A stretch of DNA of 13,481 nt, taken from assembly GCA_026400595.1 (NCBI GenBank), contig JAPLOT010000261.1, forward strand, positions 1 to 13,481, written 5' to 3'. Every line of letters starts with the position of its first letter. Positions within the stretch are counted from its first letter, which is position 1. Made by a program: the position numbers and the translations under genes. The DNA comes from Alphaproteobacteria bacterium (GTDB lineage Bacteria > Pseudomonadota > Alphaproteobacteria > Rhizobiales > Aestuariivirgaceae). Shown one piece after another: positions 1 through 6,516 of the stretch. The notes below the pieces were generated by a model. That model was given only the letters and a program-made list of their open reading frames with translations. It ran no database searches and was not told the DNA's origin.

Positions 1-84
1 GCAAGCATCAAACCAATCTGCGAGTGAGTCGATGAGCTCTGGCGTCGCTTGACGCGAGATGACATCTGGGGAGTTTGCATTCAT
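1..84 (-). CDS. possible N-terminus of an unknown protein, partial at left edge
   Basis: This minus-strand frame starts with ATG at 84 and stays open to the window edge. It gives 28 residues beginning MNANSPDVISRQ and ending DSLADWFDAC, with protein-like composition. I do not recognise it. The frame also stays open upstream to another ATG at 189, but that extension reads as Arg/Leu-rich noise. No clear Shine-Dalgarno precedes the ATG at 84, so the start is uncertain. The stretch is visibly less GC-rich than the genes to the right and lies just past the 3' end of tRNA-Gln. It could be the first gene of an inserted element, or simply non-coding DNA. Confidence 0.28.
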   Translation of the reverse strand, partial: MNANSPDVISRQATPELIDSLADWFDAC

Positions 85-267
85 AGGCAGAAGGAGCAGC
101 TCCAGTAGAAGCAGCGGCTCCCGCCTCTTTCGACTTGAGCCGCGAAGCACCAGTGACTGCCTCCCACCGGCGCTGCTTGGGCAACCCATCGGCCACATTG
201 GTGTATGGCGAGTACACGGGCGCATCCCTCGCTGTCTCACCGTCCGATTTTCTCTTGTGATTTCAAA

Positions 268-341
268 TGGCTGGGGAACTAGGATTCGAACCTAGACTAG
301 CGGAGTCAGAGTCCGCCGTCCTACCGTTAGACGATTCCCCA
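268..341 (-). tRNA. tRNA-Gln (anticodon CUG)
   Basis: A full cloverleaf reads on the minus strand. The 7-bp acceptor stem pairs TGGGGAA (341-335) with TTCCCCA (278-272). The D arm is TCGTCTAACGGTAGGAC-like. The anticodon stem GCGGA/TCCGC encloses the loop CTCTGAC, giving anticodon CTG at 309-307. The T arm contains GGTTCGAATCC. The discriminator base is G (271), and the 3' CCA is encoded in the DNA (270-268). The TGGGG start and this body are typical of bacterial tRNA-Gln, which reads CAG codons. No T-rich terminator is obvious beyond the 3' end. Confidence 0.97.
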
Positions 342-551
342 AGCTAATTCGGTTCATCAGCCAGGCAATTGCGGGCGCTTTGCCATGCCGGGCGACGGGC
401 CGGGCCAAAGCCGCGATTGCGGCGTCCTTCTAGCTTTTTCGAGCCGGACTGCGCAAGCCTCTTTTGCGTCGACTGAACCTCGGTCCCTTTCGCACGCCTG
501 AAGCTTGAATGCCGGACGCGGGAGAGGGAAGCGCCGAATTGGCTGTCCGTC
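342..551. other. intergenic stretch without a supportable gene
   Basis: The region lies between the 5' end of tRNA-Gln and the stop of the small minus-strand gene. It must hold the tRNA promoter, reading leftwards, but I find no convincing -35/-10 pair. Open frames here have Arg/Pro/Ala-rich translations typical of random high-GC DNA and no ribosome binding site. Confidence 0.5.
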
Positions 552-848
552 TTACGGTTCGGGTCTTGCTGGATGGGGCGTGGCCGGCGTGCCGCATCCG
601 GCCATGCGTGCCGCCGTCTGGCTGCGATGCCGCAGGATCTCATCGACCATGGCGATCGCTTCGGACGGACCGCAGGATGCCAGGTAAAGCCACATGCGGG
701 CCAAGATTTCGCCCTCCGGTTTGGTGGTCATGTAGCTCAGGGCGGCGGCGCGGATTTCGCCCAGTCGCTCGGCTGACAGCCGGCGGATCTCCGCCGGGCT
801 TTGGCGCATCCGGCTGACGTCCGTTTCGATCCCTTCGATCACTCCCAT
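552..848 (-). CDS. small hypothetical protein, 98 aa
   Basis: This short soluble protein is not one I recognise. It begins MGVIEGIETDVSRM, and its middle looks like two or three amphipathic helices (SPAEIRRLSAERLGEIRAAA and ILARMWLYLASCGPSEAIAM). It ends in a Pro/Ala-rich tail and has no signal peptide or membrane span. I chose the ATG at 848 because GGGAGG (864-859) lies 10 nt upstream. An in-frame ATG at 872 would give 106 aa, but it sits on the end of an inverted repeat with poor spacing. The gene diverges from the cardiolipin synthase gene, and the strong palindrome at 870-912 lies directly upstream. Protein-like residue choice and the ribosome binding site support a real gene. Function is unknown. 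Confidence 0.6.
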   Translation of the reverse strand: MGVIEGIETDVSRMRQSPAEIRRLSAERLGEIRAAALSYMTTKPEGEILARMWLYLASCGPSEAIAMVDEILRHRSQTAARMAGCGTPATPHPARPEP

Positions 849-869
849 GGCGGGGCGGCCTCCCAATGT

Positions 870-912
870 CATGTCCTGCCGGCGCCGGTTGCTCCGGCGC
901 CGGCAGGACATG
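870..912. repeat. perfect inverted repeat, 19-bp arms, 5-nt loop
   Basis: The left arm 870-888 (CATGTCCTGCCGGCGCCGG) is exactly complementary to the right arm 894-912, around the loop TTGCT (889-893). It lies between two divergently transcribed genes, about 22 nt from the left start codon and 84 nt from the right one. As RNA it would form a very stable GC-rich hairpin in either direction. No T-run follows on either side, so it is not a standard intrinsic terminator. It could be an operator, a mobile palindromic repeat of the REP/intergenic-mosaic kind, or a cruciform-forming site. The symmetry is certain, the function is not. Confidence 0.9.
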
Positions 913-996
913 GACGGATGGCATGTCGAATTCCGTCGCGGCCACCGGCCCTTGAGGGGTCTGTTCGGCCTCCATGCCCCAGCCTATGCTGACACC

Positions 997-2448
997 ATGC
1001 TTACATCCGTCCTGCTGACTGCTTTCCACGCCCTTCTGACCATTGCCGTCGCCCTTCGCGTGGTCATGCGGCGGCCGGCGCGGGGTGTGGCCCTGGCCTG
1101 GCTGCTGCTGGTCGCCACCTTGCCCTATGTCGGCGCCATCACCTATTTCATGATCGGCGAGCGGCGCATCGGACGCGACCGGCACGACCGCATCCGCCGG
1201 CTCCGCGATGACTACCGCGACATCACCCGCACGGATGATTCCACTGTCGCCAATGCGGCGACATGGCCTGACGGCGCCGGCAGCGAAGCGGCGCTCGATC
1301 GGCTCGGCCGGCGGTTCTTCGGCGTCTCGACGCTTGCCGGCAGCAATCTCGCCTTGCATGCCGAGACCCAGCAGGTGCTTGCCACCCTTGCTGCCGACAT
1401 CGATCTCGCGCGCGAAAGCGTGCTGATGGAATTCTATATCTGGAACGAGGGCGGCAGTGCCGACCTGGTTCTCGACGCCTTGATCGCCGCGGCCGGGCGG
1501 GGCGTGAAATGCCTGGTGCTGATCGATGCCATGGGCGCTTCGTCCTGGTGGAAGGGGACGCAGCCCTCGCGACTGCGCGCGGCCGGCGTCGCGCTGCGGC
1601 AGGCCTTGCCGGTCGGGCTGTTGCGCAGTTTCGTCGGCCGCACCGATGTCAGGCTCCACCGCAAGATCGCGGTGATCGACGGGGCCATCGGCTGGTCGGG
1701 AAGCATGAACCTCGTCGATCCGCGCTACTTCAAGCAGGATGCGGGTGTCGGCGAATGGGTCGATGCCATGGTGCGGGTCGAGGGCCCAGCGGTCAGCCTG
1801 CTGGCGGCAGTGATGATCGGGGACTGGGTCGCCGAAAGCGGTGAATCCGTCCATGACGTTGTCGTGGCCACGGGCATCAGGGGCCAGTCGCCAAGGGGGA
1901 CGGGCAGGGTGCAGGTCATGCCCTCGGGGCCGGGCGAGTCGCGCGATGGCCTGCTGCAGGTCATGCTGGCGCTGGTCGGTGCGGCACAACGGGAGATCGT
2001 GATGACCACACCCTATTTCGTGCCGGACGATGCGCTGGTCCTGGCGCTGCGCGGTGCGGTTGCGCGCGGTGTCCGCCTTGTCCTCGTGCTGCCGGCCCGC
2101 ATCGACTCGATCCTGGTGCGCTTTGCCAGCCGGTCCTTCTATGACGAGATCATGGAGCTCGGCGGCGAGGTCTGCTTCTTCCAGGACGGCTTGCTGCACA
2201 CCAAGTCGATCGCGGTCGATGGCAGTCTCGCGCTGTTCGGCACCGCCAACCTCGACATGCGGAGCCTGTGGCTGAACTATGAGGTTTCGCTGCTGGTCTA
2301 CGATGAAGACTTCGCCACGCGACTGAGGGCCTTGCAGCAGGGCTACATCAACCGGTCCCTGCCGCTCGACCTGACAAGCTGGTCGACTCGGCCCTTCCAC
2401 GAACGCCTGGCCGAAAGCGCGCTGCGGCTTATGAGTCCGCTGCTCTAG
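997..2448 (+). CDS. cls: cardiolipin synthase (phospholipase D family)
   Basis: The enzyme condenses two phosphatidylglycerol molecules into cardiolipin plus glycerol at the inner membrane. The 483-aa protein has the ClsA-type layout. Two hydrophobic helices come first (about residues 3-22 and 30-53), then a charged cytoplasmic linker. Two HKD catalytic motifs follow: H221-R-K223...D228, leading into GWSGSMN, and H401-T-K403...D408, leading into FGTANLDMRS. Length matches the family. I put the start at ATG 997 because the first membrane helix begins right there, as is usual. No strong Shine-Dalgarno is visible, and in-frame ATGs further upstream would add an Arg-rich stretch. The gene diverges from the small gene at 552-848. 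Its stop codon overlaps that of the converging HerA-like gene, with no space for a terminator. Substrate assignment to cardiolipin comes from family resemblance. Confidence 0.93.
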   Translation: MLTSVLLTAFHALLTIAVALRVVMRRPARGVALAWLLLVATLPYVGAITYFMIGERRIGRDRHDRIRRLRDDYRDITRTDDSTVANAATWPDGAGSEAALDRLGRRFFGVSTLAGSNLALHAETQQVLATLAADIDLARESVLMEFYIWNEGGSADLVLDALIAAAGRGVKCLVLIDAMGASSWWKGTQPSRLRAAGVALRQALPVGLLRSFVGRTDVRLHRKIAVIDGAIGWSGSMNLVDPRYFKQDAGVGEWVDAMVRVEGPAVSLLAAVMIGDWVAESGESVHDVVVATGIRGQSPRGTGRVQVMPSGPGESRDGLLQVMLALVGAAQREIVMTTPYFVPDDALVLALRGAVARGVRLVLVLPARIDSILVRFASRSFYDEIMELGGEVCFFQDGLLHTKSIAVDGSLALFGTANLDMRSLWLNYEVSLLVYDEDFATRLRALQQGYINRSLPLDLTSWSTRPFHERLAESALRLMSPLL

Positions 2449-4373
2449 CTGCGGAATTGCCGGATCAGGCTGGCAAGGCTTTGCTGCTGGCCGCCCGGCG
2501 AGGCGGGTGCGGCCTGCGGCATGGGTGCCTGTGGCCGCGGCGCAGCGGCCTGGGCAAGTCCGTTGCCGCCCTGCGGCGTCGTCCGGCGCAAGCCGATCTG
2601 GCTGGATTGCAGCGATGGTGTCGATGGTGTCGATGGGCCGGAGGCCGCTGCCGGCTGGGCGGCCGGGGCCTGGCTTTCGGCGGTATAGGACAGCGCATCG
2701 GGATTGTGGCTCTGGGCGCGCCAGCGCATCACGATCTCGTGCAGGAAGGTGTCGTCCGGCATGTCCATCGCCCAGTTCTTGGTGAAGGAGGCGGTGTTGC
2801 TCTTGGGCCAGGAATCGGCCGGGAGCATGTCGAACTTGATGCGGGTGGGGAGCGCCACGCCTTCGCCGAAGGTGATGGCCTCGCCGGTACCCATGGTCGG
2901 CATGAATTCGAGCAGGCTGGCGGCGGCGTCGGATATGCCGGCGCGCAGGATCTCCTGGTCGCGCTCGTTGGTGAGGCGCATCGAGAAGATGGTGTTGCAC
3001 TGGGAGAGGATTGTCGGGTCGAGTTCCGCCGGGCGCTGCGTCACGATGCACAGCGAGACGCCGTATTTGCGACCTTCCTTGGCGATGCGCGAGATGGCCC
3101 GCTTGGTCGGCTCGAAGCCCAGCGTGCGGTCGATCGGCACGTAGCGGTGGGCCTCCTCGCAAACGAAAGTGATGGGAATGCGGCCGGCGCTCCATACCCC
3201 GAAGTCGAAGGCGAGGCGGGCCAGCACCGAGACCACGACATTGATGATCTCGCCGGGCAGACCACCGAGCTCGAGGATGGCGATGGGCTTTCCCGCAACC
3301 GGGATGCGGAACAGGCGCGACAGCACCTGGGCCATGGTGTCCTGCACCGTCAGGCTGCCGAACATGAAGGCGTAGCGTGGATCGCGGCTGATGGTCTCGA
3401 GCCGGGCCTTGAGGCGCTTGTAGGGCGCCAGTTCGCCGCGCAGTTCGAGCTTGCCGATGTATTCCTCGAGGATGCCGGTAAGATCCGAGGTACGATAGGG
3501 GATCGGCGTATCGACGCCGACATTGGTGGATTCCATCATGCCGCGGCCGCTGGCCGCGCGATCGCGGCGCTGGTTGTTGACGTAGCGGACCTTGGCCAGC
3601 GGTATCAGCTCGCGAAGCACTTCGATGTCGGCCTCGCGGTTGGGCTGCTGACCGATCAGGATCTCGACGATCTCGTCGAAGTTGAGCAGCCAGAAGGGCA
3701 GGTTCATGTTGTCAGGCGAGATGACTTCGGCATAGTCGCGGAAGGCATTGGCATATTCGCGGTGCACGTCGAGAAGCAGGATATGGGCCTGCGGGTTCTT
3801 CTCGAGAATGCGGCGAAGGATCAGGGCCACCGTGCAGGACTTGCCGGTGCCGGTGGTGCCGAGAACGGCGAAGTGCTTGCCCAGCAGCTCGTCGATCTTG
3901 ATCATTGCCGGGATGGTCGAGTCCTGCTGGATGTTGCCGACGCGCACGGCGGTCTCGGCGTCGCAGGCATAGGCCTTCTCCAGTTCCGACTTGCTGGCGC
4001 GGAACACCGTGTCGCCCAGCGAGGGGTAACACGAGATGCCGCGGCGGAATGACTTCGGCTGGCCGCTGCCGTCCTTGGGAAGCTCGCCGATGAACTCGAC
4101 CTCGACGATCCGCATCTCGTTCTCGTCGCGGGCATGCGACGGCATGGGCGAGCTGAGGGCGGAAATCATGCAAAGCGAGATCGCCTTGGGCGTATCGACC
4201 TTGAGCAGGGTGCCGATCTCCGGGCCCTTCATCTGTACAGCGAGGGTGGAGTCGTCAGCATCGAGAAGAATGACAGCATGGGCACCGGTAACAGCAACGA
4301 TCCTGCCGACGCGCTCGATCGAGTCGTCGCGGGGAAAGTTCAGGGAAGTCGGGGAAACCTGCTGACGATACAT
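2445..4373 (-). CDS. HerA-like P-loop ATPase (DUF87 family)
   Basis: This is a predicted hexameric DNA-translocating ATPase of the HerA/FtsK superfamily, 642 aa. The N-terminal part (about 18-110) fits a HAS-barrel domain. Walker A is GTTGTGKS (172-179, K178). Walker B is ITFVCEEAHRY with the acidic pair E406-E407. It is followed by the TKRAISRIAKEGRKYG and LCIVTQRPAEL segments typical of the family. Residues 562-642 are a Pro/Ala/Gln/Ser-rich, probably disordered tail ending in a short helix-like SLASLIRQFRS. The ATG at 4373 has AGGG about 6 nt upstream. The gene lies 13 nt after the histidine kinase gene, so the two are probably one transcript. Archaeal HerA works with the nuclease NurA in DNA end resection. 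No NurA, SIR2 or other nuclease gene is nearby here, so the process it serves is unknown. The ATPase family call is firm. Confidence 0.9.
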   Translation of the reverse strand: MYRQQVSPTSLNFPRDDSIERVGRIVAVTGAHAVILLDADDSTLAVQMKGPEIGTLLKVDTPKAISLCMISALSSPMPSHARDENEMRIVEVEFIGELPKDGSGQPKSFRRGISCYPSLGDTVFRASKSELEKAYACDAETAVRVGNIQQDSTIPAMIKIDELLGKHFAVLGTTGTGKSCTVALILRRILEKNPQAHILLLDVHREYANAFRDYAEVISPDNMNLPFWLLNFDEIVEILIGQQPNREADIEVLRELIPLAKVRYVNNQRRDRAASGRGMMESTNVGVDTPIPYRTSDLTGILEEYIGKLELRGELAPYKRLKARLETISRDPRYAFMFGSLTVQDTMAQVLSRLFRIPVAGKPIAILELGGLPGEIINVVVSVLARLAFDFGVWSAGRIPITFVCEEAHRYVPIDRTLGFEPTKRAISRIAKEGRKYGVSLCIVTQRPAELDPTILSQCNTIFSMRLTNERDQEILRAGISDAAASLLEFMPTMGTGEAITFGEGVALPTRIKFDMLPADSWPKSNTASFTKNWAMDMPDDTFLHEIVMRWRAQSHNPDALSYTAESQAPAAQPAAASGPSTPSTPSLQSSQIGLRRTTPQGGNGLAQAAAPRPQAPMPQAAPASPGGQQQSLASLIRQFRS

Positions 4374-4386
4374 AATGCCCTGCGTC

Positions 4387-5244
4387 TCAGTTGGGGGTTT
4401 GTTGTTCGGCGTCGGTCGGAAGCTCTACGGTCGGCAGGATCACGGTGACCCGCGTCCCCTGGCCCTTCTGTGAATCGATGCGGAGGTCGCCGCCATGCAG
4501 CCGTGCCAGCGCATAGGCGATGGGCAGGCCCAGGCCGGTGCCTTCGTGGCGTTTGCTGAAGGCGGTGTCGATCTGGCCGAAGGGCCGCATGGCGGTCTCG
4601 ACTTCGGCCGGCGTCATGCCGCATCCGGTGTCGGTCACCTCGATGACCGCATAGCCGGGCTGCAGCGGGCGCACGTCGACCTTGATGCGGCCGCCCTCCG
4701 GCGTGAATTTCACGGCATTGCCCACCAGGTTGATCAGCACCTGCTTGATGCACAGCGGATCGCCCATGATGCGCGGCATGTCGGGGGAGACCGCCGTTTC
4801 CAGAATAATCGATTTCTCCCTGGCCTTTGCGTCGATGATGAGCAGGCAGGACGACAGGATGGACGACATCTCCACCTGCTCGCGGTCAACGCTGAGCTTG
4901 CCCGCCTGGATCTTCGAAACGTCGAGGATGCCGTTGATCAGCGCCAGGAGATGCTCGGCCGCCTGCTTGATGTAGCCCGTATACTGCTGAACCTTCTCGG
5001 GCGAACTCACCGTCTGGGTATGCAGCATGTCGGAGAAGCCGATGATGGCATTGAGCGGCGTGCGCAGCTCATGGCTCATGTTGGCGATGAATTCCGACTT
5101 GGCCTTGGAGGCGAGCTCGGCGTCGACCTTGGCGGCGCGGAGCGCAACGGCTTGCTTCTTCTGCGTGACCGCGACACCCAGGTGCTCCGAAAACTCGCCG
5201 ATCAGCGAATCCTGCTTGAACCATTTTTGGCCAAAAGTACGCAT
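4387..5244 (-). CDS. soluble sensor histidine kinase lacking a sensor domain
   Basis: The protein (285 aa) is a two-component kinase core. The HisKA box FIANMSHELRTPLNAIIGFS carries the phospho-acceptor H58. The HATPase_c domain has N box INLVGNAVKF (N176), G1 box DTGCGM (205-210), F box RPFGQ (220-224) and G2 box GTGLGL (235-240). The H-box resembles the PleC/DivJ-like kinases common in alphaproteobacteria. The 50 residues before the H box look like a short helical or coiled-coil linker. There is no membrane span, PAS or GAF domain, so any signal must come through a partner or this short N-terminus. The ATG at 5244 has GGGG about 6 nt upstream. No response regulator gene adjoins it. It precedes the HerA-like gene by 13 nt. 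Kinase activity is predicted from complete motifs, and the partner is unknown. Confidence 0.92.
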   Translation of the reverse strand: MRTFGQKWFKQDSLIGEFSEHLGVAVTQKKQAVALRAAKVDAELASKAKSEFIANMSHELRTPLNAIIGFSDMLHTQTVSSPEKVQQYTGYIKQAAEHLLALINGILDVSKIQAGKLSVDREQVEMSSILSSCLLIIDAKAREKSIILETAVSPDMPRIMGDPLCIKQVLINLVGNAVKFTPEGGRIKVDVRPLQPGYAVIEVTDTGCGMTPAEVETAMRPFGQIDTAFSKRHEGTGLGLPIAYALARLHGGDLRIDSQKGQGTRVTVILPTVELPTDAEQQTPN

Positions 5245-5294
5245 GAAAACCCCAGTTCCGCCGACTATTTAGGCGGCAACGTCTCAATGCGCGG

Positions 5295-5309
5295 TTAACG
5301 CAGGGTTCA
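5295..5309. promoter_or_regulatory. possible CtrA-type half-matching site
   Basis: TTAA (5295-5298), 7 nt, then TTCA (5306-5309) differs at one base from the gapped TTAA-N7-TTAA motif recognised by the alphaproteobacterial cell-cycle regulator CtrA. It lies 51 nt upstream of the histidine kinase start codon. A match this short can occur by chance, and this is inference only. Confidence 0.2.
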
Positions 5310-5333
5310 GCATTTGTCGGGTCTGACTTTTGA

Positions 5334-5369
5334 ATTGTTACCCAAGACGAAGATGTCTACATTGTTACC
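5334..5369. repeat. direct repeat ATTGTTACC, 27 bp apart
   Basis: The 9-mer ATTGTTACC occurs at 5334-5342 and again at 5361-5369, in the AT-richer gap between the divergent kinase and ppx genes. The first copy overlaps the candidate -35 and the second overlaps the end of the candidate -10 of the ppx promoter. This would suit a regulator binding there, but chance cannot be excluded. Confidence 0.4.
5335..5363 (+). promoter_or_regulatory. candidate sigma-70-type promoter for ppx-rlmE
   Basis: The -35-like TTGTTA (5335-5340) and -10-like TACATT (5358-5363) each match the consensus at four of six positions and are separated by exactly 17 nt. They lie about 80 nt upstream of the GTG start of ppx, in the only AT-rich stretch of this divergent intergenic region. 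Confidence 0.35.
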
Positions 5370-5445
5370 AACGAAATGATTATGGACGGGGGCTGGCGCT
5401 CCAGCTGCGGTTGTCGAGCGCACCCGTCCCGAAAGGTTAGAACGC

Positions 5446-6516
5446 GTGGACGCGACCCATGGGGCGGGCCAGGCCCGTTCCCGGCGCAAGGCGGGCCCGC
5501 ATAGCGGGTCCAACCATTCCAAGGACTTGCGGACTCATCGTCCGGAAGCTCTTTATGGTGCGCTGGATCTCGGAACCAACAATTGCAGGTTGCTGATCGC
5601 CACCCCGGCCGATCAGGGTTTCGTCGTGGTCGATGCCTTCTCGCGTATCGTCCGTCTTGGCGAGCAGCTTGGTCAGACCGGCCGCCTGTCGGATGCAGCC
5701 ATGTCGCGCACCATCGATGCCCTCAGGGTCTGCGCCAACAAGCTCAAGTGGCGGAAGGTCACCAAGTCGCGGCTGATCGCAACCGAGGCCTGCCGCATGG
5801 CCGGCAACGGTGCCGACTTCATCGCGCGGGTGGAGGCCGAAACCGGCCTGGCGCTCGAGATCATCGACCGGGAAACCGAAGCGCGGCTCGCCGCCGTCGG
5901 CGCCGAACCGCTGGTCGAGGCGGAGGCCGAGACGGCGCTGGTCTTCGATATCGGCGGCGGTTCGACGGAGGTCCTGTGGCTGCAGCGCAACGGCCAGCGC
6001 TTCGAGATCGCGGCCTGGACATCGCTGGCGGCCGGCGTCGTGACCATCTCCGAACGCTTCGGGGGCGGCATGGACGTGACGCCCGAGTCTTTCGCAGCGA
6101 TGTGCGCGCATCTGCGGCCGATGCTGCAGGACTTCGCGCGGCAGGTCGAGTCCGTCACCGGCCGCCAGCCGGTGCCGAGCCATCTGCTGGGTACGTCGGG
6201 CACGGTGACGACCATCGCGGGCGTACAGCTGGGGCTGCCGCGCTATGACCGCTCGCGGGTTGATGGCTGCTGGCTCAACAGCGCGGACATCGGCAAGGTA
6301 ACCGGCGACCTCTTGTCCTTCACTTACGAGCAGCGCGCCGCCAATCCCTGCATCGGGCGGGAACGGGCGGATCTCGTGCTGGCGGGTTGCGCCATTCTCG
6401 AGGAAATCCGCCTGGCCTTTCCGGCAGAGCGGATCCGCGTGGCGGATCGCGGGCTGCGCGAGGGCATCCTCACGCAGCTCATGAAGCAGGACGGAACCTA
6501 CGGGAGGCCGCAGTGA
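5446..6516 (+). CDS. Ppx/GppA family phosphatase (exopolyphosphatase or pppGpp hydrolase)
   Basis: This actin-fold enzyme removes terminal phosphates from polyphosphate and/or converts pppGpp to ppGpp. Motifs present are YGALDLGTNNCRLL (37-50, phosphate loop 1), ATEACR with catalytic-type E114, DIGGGSTEV (168-176, phosphate loop 2), LLGTSGTVTT (247-256) and ADRGLREGIL (333-342). At 356 aa it lacks the C-terminal HD-like region of the about 510-aa E. coli enzymes, and short versions are usual in alphaproteobacteria. It starts with GTG at 5446 behind AAAGG (5432-5436). The first 35 residues are a basic, probably disordered extension. Its stop overlaps the rlmE start by 4 nt (GTGA), so the two are translationally coupled. 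Polyphosphate and pppGpp specificity cannot be told apart from sequence. Confidence 0.9.
   Translation: MDATHGAGQARSRRKAGPHSGSNHSKDLRTHRPEALYGALDLGTNNCRLLIATPADQGFVVVDAFSRIVRLGEQLGQTGRLSDAAMSRTIDALRVCANKLKWRKVTKSRLIATEACRMAGNGADFIARVEAETGLALEIIDRETEARLAAVGAEPLVEAEAETALVFDIGGGSTEVLWLQRNGQRFEIAAWTSLAAGVVTISERFGGGMDVTPESFAAMCAHLRPMLQDFARQVESVTGRQPVPSHLLGTSGTVTTIAGVQLGLPRYDRSRVDGCWLNSADIGKVTGDLLSFTYEQRAANPCIGRERADLVLAGCAILEEIRLAFPAERIRVADRGLREGILTQLMKQDGTYGRPQ

Noticed and set aside
344..643. 99-codon open frame on the minus strand next to tRNA-Gln
   Set aside because: It is Arg-rich, overlaps the end of the better-supported 98-aa gene, and has no ribosome binding site.
870..912. The palindrome as a Rho-independent terminator
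   Set aside because: It lies upstream of two divergent starts, where no transcript should end, and lacks a T-tract on both sides.
640..3195. 851-codon open frame on the minus strand
   Set aside because: It runs antisense to cls and across the end of the HerA gene. Its translation is His/Arg/Pro/Gln-rich with no domain, as expected for a shadow frame in high-GC DNA.
2457..4052. 531-codon open frame on the plus strand
   Set aside because: It is antisense to the HerA-like gene, whose Walker motifs prove the other strand. The translation is Gly/Arg/Val-rich noise.
2445..4373. HerA-like gene as part of an antiphage system
   Set aside because: Known HerA defence systems have an adjacent SIR2, DUF4297 or nuclease gene. 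Here the neighbours are a kinase and cls, with no mobile-element signs.
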